34,110 bases of DNA from Hyphomicrobiales bacterium (GCA_024222895.1 JAAEOR010000450.1:1-34110); one strand, 5' to 3'. Shown: positions 18,301 through 27,402, counted from the first letter of the stretch. Notes: generated by a model from the sequence alone, not told the origin. A program made the numbers and translations.

Positions 18301-19133
18301 AATACCGCGTGAGACTCGCTCACCGCCTCCGGGTGGTCAGCAAATAGCCGGGCCATCTCGGCAGCATCCTTCAGGTGACGCTCGGCATTGCTGGCAAGAA
18401 GCCGGCCGGCGGTCTGCAGGGTCTTGTGTTCGCGGATACAGGTTACGACGTCCTGTAGCGGCCGGCGTTCGGCGACGTGATAGAGCACATCATTGGTGGC
18501 CAGCAGTGGCACATTACTGCGACCAGCGATCCGGTGGAGCCGGGCAAGGTGACGATGGTCTTGCGACCCATAGAGACGCCGCACGATCAATCGCACATCC
18601 CCGGCGAACGCTTCGTTGAGAACAGCAAGAGTGGTATCGAGATTTTTCTCAGGGTTCGTCCAGTCGAAGCATCCCGAGTCCCCTTGCTCTCGATTGAACG
18701 GGATGGCTTTCCCGTTGATGGGGCTATTTCCGGGCGGCAAAGAACCCGAGTTTTCCGGCATGACCCCAAGCATCAGCCCCTTGCCCCACTCCAGCAGATC
18801 GGCCAGGTCGAGGTGACAGTCGCCTTTTTCGGCGCGGTGGTTGCCCTGGGTCAGCAGGCGGCACAAGCGGCTATAGGCGTCTCGGTCCGTCGGCCAGGCG
18901 AGAATATCCGGCGTTCCGTCACGAAAGACGAGCCGGCAACCGATGGCGTAGGGGACGCCGGCCTCCTTGGCGATCACATGACCGCGCACCACACCTGCCA
19001 GTGAATTGCGATCGGCAAAGGCAATGCCGGCAAGGCCTAGCTTTGCGGCAGTCGTGACCAGTTCCTCGGGATGCGAGCCGCCACGCAGGAAGGAAAAGTT
19101 GGAGGTGACGGCAAGCTCGGCAAAGGCGGTCAT
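15333..19133 (-). CDS. dnaE2: Error-prone DNA polymerase III alpha subunit DnaE2 (ImuC)
   Basis: This 1,266-residue polymerase carries out translesion synthesis in the SOS response. The PHP domain is at 1-220, the palm has the catalytic pair Asp406/Asp408 ([15 protein letters not shown]) and the third acidic residue Asp557 ([10 protein letters not shown]), and an OB fold lies near the C-terminus (about 1115-1200). It ends MPRGRNFH, typical of DnaE2. Its start overlaps the imuB stop by 4 nt. It is clearly longer than usual DnaE2 (about 1,050-1,150). The excess maps to an embedded palindromic repeat (residues about 830-872), a 13-residue tandem repeat (about 1046-1104), and perhaps a third stretch in the PHP domain (about 126-165). 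The frame is intact throughout, so the protein may be functional. Confidence 0.96.
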   Translation of the reverse strand: MTAFAELAVTSNFSFLRGGSHPEELVTTAAKLGLAGIAFADRNSLAGVVRGHVIAKEAGVPYAIGCRLVFRDGTPDILAWPTDRDAYSRLCRLLTQGNHRAEKGDCHLDLADLLEWGKGLMLGVMPENSGSLPPGNSPINGKAIPFNREQGDSGCFDWTNPEKNLDTTLAVLNEAFAGDVRLIVRRLYGSQDHRHLARLHRIAGRSNVPLLATNDVLYHVAERRPLQDVVTCIREHKTLQTAGRLLASNAERHLKDAAEMARLFADHPEAVSESHAVFERLAFSLDELKYQYPDEPTGDAATPQEALERATEAGLRFRYPQGAPKKIRDLIAHELQLIASLQYAPYFLTVHDIMRFARKKGILAQGRGSAANSAVCFVLGITEVDPERVNLLFERFVSAERDEPPDIDVDFEHERREEVMQYIYEKYGRHRAGLAATVITYRTRSAVREVGKVFGLSEDTVGALSGTIWGWSSGGVREADISRIGLDPQERTMRQVIALSQELIGFPRHLSQHVGGFVITRDRLDEMVPVLNAAMEDRTTVEWDKDDLDALNMLKVDILALGMLSCIRRAFDFMKQHYGRDLTLATIPPEEEAVYRMLQRADSLGVFQVESRAQMTMLPRLKPKNFYDLVIEVAIVRPGPIQGDMVHPYLRRRQGLEQVHYPSPSPEYGDEKELEQVLGRTLGVPLFQEQAMKIAIVAAGFTPGEADKLRRAMATFRRVGTIGTFQAKMVEGMTARGYERDFAERCFRQIEGFGEYGFPESHAASFALLVYASSWLKCHYPDVFCAALLNAQPMGFYAPAQIVRDANRHGVAVHPPDINASDWDSALEDEATPSPKGEGMQSIPEGHDPSSLAPGLPPLAKAQSPLPKGEGIPHLHPANADQKADILSTHAVRLGMRQIKGMNQEDAEALMEARGGGYDSVRDLWLRAGLSRVAIERLADADAFRSLGLDRRDALWAARDLGGPATSKPGGRLPLFDSAALGDIRKEPDVDLPPMPIGEHVVNDYRYLNLSLKAHPLSFLRHQLAARKIITNAMLIDRALKDEAARKAPRGAEGRRPGREGSRGAEGRGPDREGSRVAEGRGPDREGSRVAEGRGPDRKASRGARSKPAKSKWPSQPPGRRVTVSGLVLVRQRPGTASGVIFMTIEDETDIANIIVWPKTFERFRPVVLGARLIAVTGRVQSESGVIHVVSERLEDLTPMLATLSADAGDLEALARGDEVRRPQTDMREKIGPRSRLVRLAKEEPGLADDYAETAGAVMPRGRNFH
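15841..15996. repeat. Four tandem 39-bp repeats inside dnaE2
   Basis: Units of 39 bp begin at 15841, 15880, 15919 and 15958, each starting CGGTCGGGCCCGCGGCC with a few substitutions in the last copy; a partial unit lies at 15820-15840. Because 39 is a multiple of three, they encode 13-residue repeats of the type [13 protein letters not shown] on the minus strand. They lie in the linker before the OB fold, where extra charged residues may be tolerated. Confidence 0.95.
16519..16643. repeat. Palindromic repeat element embedded in frame in dnaE2
   Basis: Two direct copies of a hairpin unit, CCCTCTCCCTTGGGGAGAGGG (shown as an 8-bp stem, 16523-16542) and its variant near 16617-16638, flank a nested palindrome with TTGCGCC and GGCGCAA arms. 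Such sequences are normally intergenic in alphaproteobacteria. Here they encode low-complexity residues of the kind SPKGEG and SPLPKGEG in DnaE2, with no stop or frameshift. Confidence 0.85.
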
Positions 19134-20947
19134 CCGAACACCCCGTGCAGATACCAGCGCGGCGACACGGTTTCGAAGCCGTAAAGGCCTTCACGATAGA
19201 GCCAGAAACGGTGACCGGCAGCGTCCTCTACCCGAAAATAGTCGCGGGTCAGATCTTCGTCATTTCGCCACCATTCGGGCGCTATGCGCTCCGGACCCTC
19301 AACCCGGGCGACGCGATAGAGCACCCGCCGCCAGCGGAAATGGACGGGCGGACCATCGGGAACCGCCGCGACCGCCTGGACCGGTTCCGGATTTGGGAAA
19401 AGCCGAAGCGGGCGGTCGATCGGGCCATCGCCTGAAACCATCGCGACCTCACTGTCTTCCATCAGTGTACCGGCTAACGGAAAGGCCTCCGACCGCTCGG
19501 GGATATGGCTGTCGCGTCCGACGACCCGATGAACCCGATCAGATCCGAGCCGGGCGCCGATCCGATCGATGAGCTGGGCGAGATCTGCTTCACCGGTCGC
19601 ATCGCCGGCAAGGTCGATCTGCGCCGGCGCATCGGACGCGGTCTCCGGTACCGACAGGCGAACCATGTCGAAACCGAAGCCGACATCAACATCATCGGCC
19701 AGGCCGGCGAACTTTTCGGCAAACAGGCCAACCACATGCGCAGGTGCCCGGACTGGCCGGCTCGTACCGACACCAAGCCGTGCGACGACACCATCGACAC
19801 GAAACAGCGCCAGCTCGAAACGCCGGGCCCCTGCATCCCGCGCTTCCAGGCCGGGAACAAGACGGGTTGCCAGCGCGGTCAGCACTGCCGCTATATCGGT
19901 TTCATGCATGATCGGCTCGGCAAAACGTCGCTCGGCGATCAGAGCTGCGACCGGACGGCGCGGACTGATTGCTTCTTCCGCGGCACCCAGGGCCTGATCG
20001 AGTCGATTGATCAGGCCGGCTCCAAAGCGAGCAGCAAGCGGCGCCCGCGGCGCTTCGACAATCTGGCCGATGCGCTTCAAACCAACCCGCTCCAGCGCCG
20101 AGACCGTAACACTCTCAAGGCGCAGGGCAGCCAGCGGCAGACCGATCAGCGCCGACCGTGCGTCTCCCGGGGGCACAAGGGACGTGTCACCGAAGCGTGC
20201 GACCGCCCAGGCAGCACCCGGTGTATCGGCAATCGCGGCCCGGGCCAAAAAACCCTGAGCCTGGAGTCGGACAAGGCAGTCAGCAACCAGGGCTTCTTCG
20301 CCATCGAACAGATGGGCGCATCCGGTGATATCGAGCATCAGTCCGTCAGGCGGGTCGAGAGCGACCAGTGGCGTGTATCGCTCGGCCCAGTCGGCCAGGG
20401 CACCGAGCAGGGCGGTATCGGCGGCGGGATCCTCATCTACTGCGTCAAGATCCGGAACCATGGCGCGGGCATCAGCCAGCGCCTGCCCGTTTCGAAGGCC
20501 ACGCGCCCTGGCGGTTTGGTCGAGAGCAACGATCCGCAGGGCGCTCTTGACCTTGGCGACAACAACAAGCGGTGGATTCGATGCTGATAATGCGCCTTTG
20601 CGTCCTTCGAGGCTCAGGCTACGCCTTCGCACCTCAGGATGAGGAAGTTTGTGCCCACCAGGATCGCCGGGAGGCTGTTGCAAACGCTCCAGAGCAAAAC
20701 CCCTCTCCTCATCCTGAGGTGCGAGCGAAGCGAGCCTCGAAGGACGCACTGCCCCCGGCTCGATCGGGGGACACACTTTGGATGACCCGGTCCTTGATCC
20801 ATCGAGCGGCCCCCTATCCTGCCCGGCGCATCGCCACGACCGTCCCAGCCGCATGCGCCGGATGCGATCGCTCGGCAGAAAGGGAAGTGCGATTGCGAGG
20901 TAGCGCCGGGGTCTCTGGCCGGGCGGAGGCGAAGCTGCGGATGCCAT
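19130..20947 (-). CDS. imuB: ImuB, catalytically inactive Y-family polymerase adaptor of the SOS mutasome
   Basis: ImuB links DnaE2 to the sliding clamp and ImuA. The 605-residue product starts with [18 protein letters not shown], and the Y-family-like core resumes at [39 protein letters not shown]. It ends with the typical [22 protein letters not shown] region. I choose the ATG at 20947, which has GGAG about 8 nt upstream; the open frame reaches 21046 but has no better start. Residues about 40-123 do not resemble ImuB and coincide with a palindromic repeat pair at 20601-20746 plus flank, which explains why the protein is about 90 residues longer than usual. It overlaps the 3' end of imuA by 134 nt and the dnaE2 start by 4 nt. 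Confidence 0.93.
   Translation of the reverse strand: MASAASPPPGQRPRRYLAIALPFLPSDRIRRMRLGRSWRCAGQDRGPLDGSRTGSSKVCPPIEPGAVRPSRLASLAPQDEERGFALERLQQPPGDPGGHKLPHPEVRRRSLSLEGRKGALSASNPPLVVVAKVKSALRIVALDQTARARGLRNGQALADARAMVPDLDAVDEDPAADTALLGALADWAERYTPLVALDPPDGLMLDITGCAHLFDGEEALVADCLVRLQAQGFLARAAIADTPGAAWAVARFGDTSLVPPGDARSALIGLPLAALRLESVTVSALERVGLKRIGQIVEAPRAPLAARFGAGLINRLDQALGAAEEAISPRRPVAALIAERRFAEPIMHETDIAAVLTALATRLVPGLEARDAGARRFELALFRVDGVVARLGVGTSRPVRAPAHVVGLFAEKFAGLADDVDVGFGFDMVRLSVPETASDAPAQIDLAGDATGEADLAQLIDRIGARLGSDRVHRVVGRDSHIPERSEAFPLAGTLMEDSEVAMVSGDGPIDRPLRLFPNPEPVQAVAAVPDGPPVHFRWRRVLYRVARVEGPERIAPEWWRNDEDLTRDYFRVEDAAGHRFWLYREGLYGFETVSPRWYLHGVFG
20601..20746. repeat. Inverted pair of palindromic repeats embedded in frame in imuB
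   Basis: The left arm (20601-20644) runs CGTCCTTCGAGGCTC to ACCTCAGGATGAGG. The right arm (20707-20746) is its reverse complement, differing only in the small central palindrome, with a 62-bp spacer between. The same core, CCTCATCCTGAGG, occurs in an intergenic pair at 33837-33962. A further hairpin, CCCCCG/CGGGGG, lies at 20752-20770. The whole stretch is read through in the imuB frame. Confidence 0.92.
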
Positions 20948-21713
20948 GATCCCACTCCAGATCAAATTGGCCGGTGGCCCCGGCCCGGTTGCGTTCAAGA
21001 TGAAGTCGCCAGACCGGCTGGCCGATGCCGGCGGCAAAGTCGTCAAGGACCGCTGCCGGCTGAGGCGTTACCAGCCAACGGGTGGTGCTGGCGCCGGGCT
21101 CCACTCCGGCCGACTGGCGCATCAGCAACCCCATGACACCGCTATCCCGCGCCCGCAGTGCCAGCCGGCGGCCAGCGGTAAGGTCGAGAACGGTGGGATG
21201 GCCACGTATCTCGGCAAGCACTGCGGCAAGCCCGCTACATCGCAGCCCTTCCTCGAAAACCCACAGGGCTTCGCGGGCATGGCGAACCCGGACAAGAACC
21301 AGCCGGTGCGCCGCCAGGCCAAACCGTTCAAGACCCGGTCCATGGACGAAACCACCCTCGCGCCCGGCCGCCTCCTCCACGACCCAAAGCATCGGCCGAT
21401 CATCATCGATGCCCAGACGGGAAAGGATGGCTGCGGCGAAACCGCAGGCAATACCGGAATCACGGGTTGCCTCGGTCCGGATCTCATGAAGCGCGTTGCG
21501 GCGCAGGCCGCCGGCAAGCAACTGATCAAGGTCCGCAACGCCGAAAGGCAAACATGCCCCACCTCGTTGCGGTGACAGGTGAGCAACCGGCATGCCGGTC
21601 GGCTCGACCGGCATCTCCGCCGTCGACAGTTCGCTTGGCCGACCTTCGATTTCGGCAATCCGCCGCCTGAGACGGACAAATGCTTCCCGTGCCATCCGGG
21701 CACTGACGCGCAT
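20814..21713 (-). CDS. imuA: ImuA, RecA-like accessory protein of the SOS mutasome
   Basis: The 299-residue protein has the ImuA layout: a basic N-terminal helix (AREAFVRLRRRIAEIEG), then PFGVADLDQLLAGGLRRNALHEI, a degenerate RecA-like core, and the LALRARDSGVMGLLMR segment. It is required with ImuB and DnaE2 for damage-induced mutagenesis in other species and has been shown elsewhere to act on RecA. It is the first gene of the operon, with a LexA box about 24 nt before its start. ATG at 21713 and 21695 are both possible; the first has GGAG very close. Its last 44 codons or so overlap imuB. Confidence 0.9.
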   Translation of the reverse strand: MRVSARMAREAFVRLRRRIAEIEGRPSELSTAEMPVEPTGMPVAHLSPQRGGACLPFGVADLDQLLAGGLRRNALHEIRTEATRDSGIACGFAAAILSRLGIDDDRPMLWVVEEAAGREGGFVHGPGLERFGLAAHRLVLVRVRHAREALWVFEEGLRCSGLAAVLAEIRGHPTVLDLTAGRRLALRARDSGVMGLLMRQSAGVEPGASTTRWLVTPQPAAVLDDFAAGIGQPVWRLHLERNRAGATGQFDLEWDHGIRSFASARPETPALPRNRTSLSAERSHPAHAAGTVVAMRRAG

Positions 21714-21736
21714 GGCTCCGACACCTCAAGAATGTT

Positions 21737-21751
21737 GTTCCTGTTTTGTTC
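21737..21751 (-). promoter_or_regulatory. LexA (SOS) box of imuA-imuB-dnaE2
   Basis: GTTC at 21737-21740 and GTTC at 21748-21751 are separated by exactly seven bases (CTGTTTT), giving the alphaproteobacterial LexA operator GTTC-N7-GTTC (GAAC-N7-GAAC in the direction of imuA). It lies 24-38 nt upstream of the imuA ATG, as expected for promoter blocking. This is established as the SOS box in Rhodobacter and rhizobia. Confidence 0.9.
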
Positions 21752-21917
21752 TATTGATTCCGGAGATCATCGCGAGAGTCAAGCGTGTCGTGCGTTGAGA
21801 ATACCGGGCGTGTTTCTGACGACGCCTGAAAGACCGTGCCCAGCAGTGATCCTGTATTTCATAACCGAAGCCCATGGTATGAGCCGATTGCCAAACAACC
21901 TTACCAGGAGATCCCTC

Positions 21918-22370
21918 GTGATTCCGTTCCGCGCCATACTTTTCGCCACCATCGGGTTGCTCGTCGCAATCACCGCCCCCGCCGTCGCCCTGGACCAGGG
22001 CTCGGCAAAGTATGAGAACCTGCTGACGCCGCTTCTATCGGGCAATCAGACGATTATCGACCAGACAATCGCCGCCTATCCGGACGGCACACCGAACATC
22101 ACCGCCGCCATCGTCACGGTTCCGGCTGGCAACGATACCGGCTGGCACATCCACAAGGTGCCGCTCTTCGCCTACCTCATGGAAGGCGAGCTCACTGTCG
22201 ACTACGGCGACAAGGGAACCAAATTATACAAGGCCGGCGACAGCCTGCTCGAGGCGATGAACTGGCCCCACAACGGGATCAACAGTTCCGACAAACCGGT
22301 CGAAATCATGGTTGTCTACATGGGAATCGAGGGCACACCAAACGCCGAGGCCGTGGACGCACCGAAATAA
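21918..22370 (+). CDS. Exported cupin-domain protein
   Basis: The 150-residue product has a signal peptide (MIPFRAILFATIGLLVAITAPAVA, about residues 1-24) and a single cupin barrel with GWHIHKVPLFAYLMEGELTVDYGDKG as motif 1 and AMNWPHNG near motif 2; the His residues could bind a metal. I prefer the GTG at 21918 because AGGAG lies 7 nt upstream; an ATG at 21879 would add 13 residues before the signal sequence and has a poor site. The function is unknown; small periplasmic cupins often bind sugars or metals. It is divergent from imuA and precedes the GDH gene by 86 bp. Confidence 0.85.
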   Translation: MIPFRAILFATIGLLVAITAPAVALDQGSAKYENLLTPLLSGNQTIIDQTIAAYPDGTPNITAAIVTVPAGNDTGWHIHKVPLFAYLMEGELTVDYGDKGTKLYKAGDSLLEAMNWPHNGINSSDKPVEIMVVYMGIEGTPNAEAVDAPK

Positions 22371-22407
22371 ATCGCCCCGTCATCCTCCCGGCTGACGGCA
22401 CTCTGTC

Positions 22408-22455
22408 ATAATCCCCGGCTAGATATTCTGTGCGCAGAAATCGGCCGGGGATTAT
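22408..22455 (+). promoter_or_regulatory. Inverted repeat overlapping the ribosome-binding site of NAD-GDH
   Basis: ATAATCCCCGGC (22408-22419) and GCCGGGGATTAT (22444-22455) form a perfect 12-bp stem with a 24-nt loop. The right arm holds the GGGGA Shine-Dalgarno-like sequence and ends one base before the GDH ATG at 22457. In RNA it would hide the start site. It could also be a DNA operator, or serve as the 3' end of the cupin transcript, though no T run follows. Confidence 0.6.
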
Positions 22456-22456
22456 C

Positions 22457-25400
22457 ATGGCAACAAGCAGACAGCAGACAAACCGACAGCTCACTGCAGT
22501 CCGGAAAGCTCTGGCGAAACGGTCGTCGACCACCGACACGAACATCCTGTCGGCCCTGGCCGGCGACCTGTTCGATCAGGTCAGCCCGGAAGATCTCGAC
22601 GTCTACTCACCCGACGCCCTGGCCACACTCGTTCTGTCGGCCTACGACCTGGCTACTACCCGTCGGCCAAACCAGGCCATTGTCCGTCTCGTTGATCCGG
22701 ATGACGGCGACCCGACCACCTCGTCAGTGACACTGGTCGAAATGCTCAACCGGGACATGCCGTTCCTGGTGGATTCGGCACTCATCGAATTGCAGAGATT
22801 CGGCGCTGAAGTAAAACTGGTGGCGCACCCGATCTTACGGATTAGCCGCAACAAATCCGGCAAGCTTGAAACCTACGGGGCGAACAAGGGACAGCGCGAA
22901 AGCCTGATCCAGATCCACATCGACCGGATCGCCGGGGTCGAGGACCGGAACCGGCTGAAAAAGCGCCTGGAGTCGCTGCTTGTGGAGATCCGGCTAGCCG
23001 TCACCGACTGGCAGGCCATGCGCGACCGGCTCGGCGCAATTACCGAGCAATACCGGACTCAACCAATACCGGTGCCTGAGCACGAACGTCAGGAGGCGAT
23101 CGCTTTTCTGGATTGGCTCGCTGACGACAATTTCACCTTTCTCGGTGTTCGCCATTACGATTATTCCGGCGGCACAAGTCGCGGCCGGCTGCGCCGATCC
23201 GAGACCGGCGGCCTTGGTATCCTCGCCAATCCGACTGTCCGCATTCTCACCCGCGGACGCAAGGGGATGACGATCACCCCGCAAATCCGAGCCTTCCTGA
23301 TGCGCGCAGAACCGCTGATCGTCACCAAATCAAACCTCAAATCCCGTATCCACCGCAACACCCACGCGGACTATATCGGCGCCAAAAGCTACCACGAAGA
23401 TGGTCGGCTGGCCGGCGAAACGCGTTTTATCGGCCTCTTCAATTCGACCGCATACAACCGATCGGTCCTCAATATTCCATTCCTCCGCGGCAAGGTCGAA
23501 GCGACCGTCGACCGAGCCGGATTTCCGCCCAACGGCCATTCCGCCAAGGCTCTGATCAACGTCCTGGAATCCTACCCGCGTGACGAACTCTTCCAGACCG
23601 ACCTGGATCATCTCTTTCGCGCCGCCATCGCCATCATGGCACTGGCAATCCGGCCTCGAATCCGGGTGCTGACCCGGCGCGACCGGTTCGATCGCTTCGT
23701 CTCAATCCTGGTCTTTGTCCCGCGCGACCGGTTCGACGACACCGCCCAGGAGCGCATCGGTGCATTTCTCGCCGAAGCCTTCGACGGACGTGTTTCAGCC
23801 TTCTATCTGACCTTCACCGCAGGAACGCTGACACGGATTCAGTACATCATCGGGCGAGACAGCGGAAAGACGCCGAATCCGGATCAGGCGTCACTCGAGG
23901 CGGCGGTCGCCAGCATCGTCGAACGCTGGTCCGACGCGCTCAGGCGGGCGCTCGCGGCGCGCCACCCGCAAGCGACGGCGGCCGAGCTCTTCAGTCGCTA
24001 CGGCAAGGCATTTTCGGTCGCCTATCACGAGGCCACGCCAGTCGACATTGCCGTCGACGACATCGAGGCCGTCGAAGGATGCACAGACGCCCGGCCACTG
24101 ATCGGGCGCTTCCATCCGGTTCCAGGTGCTTCCCCCGAAACCATCGGATTGAAACTCAGCCACATCGGCGCGCCTGTACCATTGTCCGAACGAGTGCCCG
24201 TTCTTGAAAACATGGGCCTGAAGGTCATCGACGAGCATACCTTTGACGTAACCCCGGCCGGCGACCGGCGACCGATATTCATTCATGACATGGTGCTTGA
24301 GCATGCACACTGTCGGGCGATTCAGCTCGAGAGTGTCGACGCGGCGTTGATCGAAAGCTTCCTCGCGGTCTGGGAGGGCGTCGCCGAGAATGACGGCTAC
24401 AACGCCCTGGTTATCGACGCCGGCTTCACCTGGCGCCAGGTCGCGATCCTCAGAGCCGCCTCGCGCTTCATCCGCCAGTCGGGAACACCATTTACCAACG
24501 TCTATATGTGGCAGACCCTCAACCGGCACGCCGAGATCGCCAGAGCGCTGGTCGACCTCTTCCTCGCCCGATTCGACGCCGACCAACCCGACGAACGGCT
24601 TGCGCGCCGTCGCGTCGCAAAAATCGAGGCTGCACTGGAAACAGTCCAGAGCCTTGACGAAGACCGGATAATCCGTCTGTTCCTCAGTGTCTTCGACGCC
24701 ATTCTGCGAACCAACTATTTCCAACGCGACGTGGATGGCCGGCCGCCTTCCACCATCACCTTCAAGATCGACTCGCGTCGGCTCGATTTCCTGCCCGCGC
24801 CGCGGCCCCTGCGGGAAATATACGTCTACAGCCCACGGGTTGAAGGCGTGCATCTTCGTTTCGGGCTGGTGGCACGCGGCGGACTCCGTTGGTCCGACCG
24901 GCCTCTCGACTTCCGTACCGAGATCCTGGGATTGGCGCGGGCGCAGGAGGCCAAGAACGCGGTGATCGTGCCCCACGGAGCCAAAGGCGGCTTCGTACCC
25001 AGGCGGCTGCCCGATGGCAACGATCGCAACGCGGTGATTGCCGAGGGCACGGCCGCCTATCGCATCTTCGTCTCCAGCCTGCTCGACCTCACCGACAACC
25101 TTGATGGCGACAAAACCGTGCCGCCCCCGAATGTCCTGGTGCGTGACGGCAATGATCCCTATCTGGTGGTTGCCGCCGACAAGGGCACCGCCACCTTCTC
25201 GGACATCGCCAACGAGATCGCCGAGGCGCGCGACTTCTGGCTTGACGATGCGTTCGCAAGCGGCGGCTCTCATGGTTACGACCACAAGAAAATGGGCATC
25301 ACGGCCCGCGGCGCATGGGAGTCGGTCAAGCGGCACTTTCGCGAGACGGATATCGACATCCAGACGACGCCCTTCACCGTCGTCGGCGTCGGTGACATGT

Positions 25401-27250
25401 CCGGCGACGTTTTCGGCAACGGTATGCTGCTTTCGAAGCAAATTCGGCTGGTTGCCGCCTTCGATCATCGCGACATCTTCATCGATCCCGATCCGGACCC
25501 GGCGGTCAGCTACCGGGAACGCAAGCGCCTGTTCAAGATGCCGCGGAGCACGTGGCGGGACTATGATCGCACCGGGATCTCCAGGGGCGGCGGCGTCTTT
25601 TCACGCAGCGACAAGGCCATCCCGTTGAGTCCGCAGATCCGCCAGGCCCTCGACTTGGACGGCAAGACGGCGGCACCGAACGACGTCCTGCGCGCTATCC
25701 TGCTTGCGCGTGCCGACTTGCTGTTCTTTGGCGGAATCGGGACCTATGTCCGCGGTGCGACCGAGACCAACGATCAGGTCGGCGACCGGGCCAATGACCC
25801 CATCCGCGTCACCGGCAGTGCCCTGCGCGCCCGCGTCATCGGTGAAGGCGGCAATCTCGGCATGACCCAACCCGCCCGTGTCGAGTTCGCCCTCGCTGGC
25901 GGGCGCTGCAATACCGACGCCATCGATAACTCCGCCGGGGTCAATACCTCGGACGTCGAGGTCAACATCAAGATCGCGCTTGGGCGCGCGATTCGCGACG
26001 GCCGTCTTGGCATGAAACGTCGCGACAAGCTTCTGGCGTCGATGACCGGGGAGGTCGCTGCGCTGGTTCTGCGCAACAACTACCTGCAAACGCTGGCGAT
26101 CTCGCTGATCGAATCGCGCGGTTTCAGCGTATTCGCCTTCCAGCGGCGGCTGATTCAGGATTTGGAACGGCGTGGTCGCCTCGACCGGTCGGTGGAATCG
26201 CTCCCCGATGATGTCGGCCTTGACGAGCGCCAGGCCGCCGGAAAACCTCTGACCCGACCGGAAATTGCGGTTCTAATCGCCTACGCCAAGATCGCAATGT
26301 TCGATGCGTTGACGACGGGCAAGGTCGCCGATCACACCACCCTCAGCAGCGAGTTGCTCCGCTACTTCCCGCAGACCATGCGAGAGCAGTTCGGCGCAGA
26401 GATTCAGGAGCACCGGTTGTGTGAAGAGATTATCGCCACCCAGGTTGCCAATTCGATTATCAACCGTGCCGGACCGGCCTTCGTGATTCGTGCCGCCGAC
26501 CGGACCGGCGCCTCGTCAACCGACATTGCGCGGGCCTACGTTGCGGTTCGGGATGTTTTCGGGCTACGCAGCCTCAACGGCGCGATCGATCGGCTCGACA
26601 ACCGGATCGCCGGCGCGGTGCAACTCGATTTGTATAGAGCCGTGCAGGACCTGACCCAATCGCGAACGATGTGGTTCCTGCGCAATGTCCCCTTGGCCGG
26701 CGGAACCCTGGGTCAGGTGGCCGACGAATACCGCGCCTCGACAACAATGCTCGCCGATCGCCTCGACGATCTTCTGCCGGATCATTCGAAGGCGTTGCTC
26801 GCCGACTCGATCCAGTCCTACAAGGATGCCGGTGTGCCTGAACCCCTTACCAACCAGGTCGCGCGACTGCGCTTTCTGGCCCAGGCAACCGACATCCATC
26901 TGGTCGCCGAGGCGTCCGGACATTCCTTTGATGATGCTGCGGATGCTTATTACGCCCTGGCTCGCCGTTTTCGGATCGACCAGACTGTACGGAGCGCGGC
27001 CGCGCTTCCAACGCCAGACTACTACGACGGGCTCGCCCGCGACCGGGCGCTGGAAACCCTGTCAGGCGCCCATCGCCAGCTGGCCGTCAACCTCCTGGCG
27101 GTCGGTAGTCTGGAGGGATGGGAAGAGGCCAATCGCGTCGCGCTCGATCGCGGTGCCGATATCGTCGCCAGCATGGTCGAGAGCATGGAAATGACGCTGT
27201 CACGAATCATTGTCGTGTCCAATCTGCTTGCCGACATTGCCGGCGGCTGA
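22457..27250 (+). CDS. gdhB: NAD-specific glutamate dehydrogenase, large (GDH-180-like) type
   Basis: The 1,597-residue enzyme converts glutamate to 2-oxoglutarate and ammonia with NAD. It has the long N-terminal regulatory half of the large GDH class, with ACT-like segments, and a catalytic region near residues 800-1130: HLRFGLVARGGLRWSDRPLDFRTE, then AKNAVIVPHGAKGGFVPRR, where the Lys of KGGF is the likely catalytic or substrate-binding lysine. A nucleotide-binding part follows (VVGVGDMSGDVFGNGML). The length fits the family. The ATG at 22457 has a GGGGA upstream; a GTG at 22430 would add nine residues and lies inside the loop of the inverted repeat. The gene symbol follows use in Pseudomonas/Caulobacter-type annotations and is not certain. 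Confidence 0.95.
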   Translation: MATSRQQTNRQLTAVRKALAKRSSTTDTNILSALAGDLFDQVSPEDLDVYSPDALATLVLSAYDLATTRRPNQAIVRLVDPDDGDPTTSSVTLVEMLNRDMPFLVDSALIELQRFGAEVKLVAHPILRISRNKSGKLETYGANKGQRESLIQIHIDRIAGVEDRNRLKKRLESLLVEIRLAVTDWQAMRDRLGAITEQYRTQPIPVPEHERQEAIAFLDWLADDNFTFLGVRHYDYSGGTSRGRLRRSETGGLGILANPTVRILTRGRKGMTITPQIRAFLMRAEPLIVTKSNLKSRIHRNTHADYIGAKSYHEDGRLAGETRFIGLFNSTAYNRSVLNIPFLRGKVEATVDRAGFPPNGHSAKALINVLESYPRDELFQTDLDHLFRAAIAIMALAIRPRIRVLTRRDRFDRFVSILVFVPRDRFDDTAQERIGAFLAEAFDGRVSAFYLTFTAGTLTRIQYIIGRDSGKTPNPDQASLEAAVASIVERWSDALRRALAARHPQATAAELFSRYGKAFSVAYHEATPVDIAVDDIEAVEGCTDARPLIGRFHPVPGASPETIGLKLSHIGAPVPLSERVPVLENMGLKVIDEHTFDVTPAGDRRPIFIHDMVLEHAHCRAIQLESVDAALIESFLAVWEGVAENDGYNALVIDAGFTWRQVAILRAASRFIRQSGTPFTNVYMWQTLNRHAEIARALVDLFLARFDADQPDERLARRRVAKIEAALETVQSLDEDRIIRLFLSVFDAILRTNYFQRDVDGRPPSTITFKIDSRRLDFLPAPRPLREIYVYSPRVEGVHLRFGLVARGGLRWSDRPLDFRTEILGLARAQEAKNAVIVPHGAKGGFVPRRLPDGNDRNAVIAEGTAAYRIFVSSLLDLTDNLDGDKTVPPPNVLVRDGNDPYLVVAADKGTATFSDIANEIAEARDFWLDDAFASGGSHGYDHKKMGITARGAWESVKRHFRETDIDIQTTPFTVVGVGDMSGDVFGNGMLLSKQIRLVAAFDHRDIFIDPDPDPAVSYRERKRLFKMPRSTWRDYDRTGISRGGGVFSRSDKAIPLSPQIRQALDLDGKTAAPNDVLRAILLARADLLFFGGIGTYVRGATETNDQVGDRANDPIRVTGSALRARVIGEGGNLGMTQPARVEFALAGGRCNTDAIDNSAGVNTSDVEVNIKIALGRAIRDGRLGMKRRDKLLASMTGEVAALVLRNNYLQTLAISLIESRGFSVFAFQRRLIQDLERRGRLDRSVESLPDDVGLDERQAAGKPLTRPEIAVLIAYAKIAMFDALTTGKVADHTTLSSELLRYFPQTMREQFGAEIQEHRLCEEIIATQVANSIINRAGPAFVIRAADRTGASSTDIARAYVAVRDVFGLRSLNGAIDRLDNRIAGAVQLDLYRAVQDLTQSRTMWFLRNVPLAGGTLGQVADEYRASTTMLADRLDDLLPDHSKALLADSIQSYKDAGVPEPLTNQVARLRFLAQATDIHLVAEASGHSFDDAADAYYALARRFRIDQTVRSAAALPTPDYYDGLARDRALETLSGAHRQLAVNLLAVGSLEGWEEANRVALDRGADIVASMVESMEMTLSRIIVVSNLLADIAGG

Positions 27251-27263
27251 CCGGCGTGCCGAG

Positions 27264-27320
27264 CCACCATAGCGGTCCGCTTTTGGTCGGAACCGCGGAG
27301 TACGACCGAAATGCCGCGGC
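27264..27320. repeat. Imperfect palindrome downstream of NAD-GDH
   Basis: TTTTGGTCG near 27281 and CGACCGAAA near 27303 pair with one mismatch, inside a stretch with further short GCGG/CCGC pairs. It may mark the 3' end of the GDH transcript or be a dispersed repeat. No T run follows, so an intrinsic terminator is not claimed. Confidence 0.35.
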
Positions 27321-27334
27321 AGGCGACCTCCAGT

Positions 27335-27366
27335 CCTCCCCCACAGAAAGTGGGAGAGGATAGGCG
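27335..27366. repeat. Palindromic repeat A, left copy
   Basis: This 32-nt unit (starting CCTCCCCCACAGAAAGTGGG, ending GGATAGGCG) matches 27879-27910 at 30 of 32 positions in the same orientation. CCTC-CCCAC and GTGGGAGAGG form a hairpin. It lies just outside the left inverted repeat of the DUF559 unit. Confidence 0.9.
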
Positions 27367-27402
27367 CGCCCTTCGGGCTGTTCGCACAACGATCCAATCG
27401 CA

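Noticed and set aside
23891-25468. A 525-codon open frame opposite NAD-GDH
   Set aside because: It is an antisense shadow of a conserved gene with no family resemblance and no ribosome-binding site.
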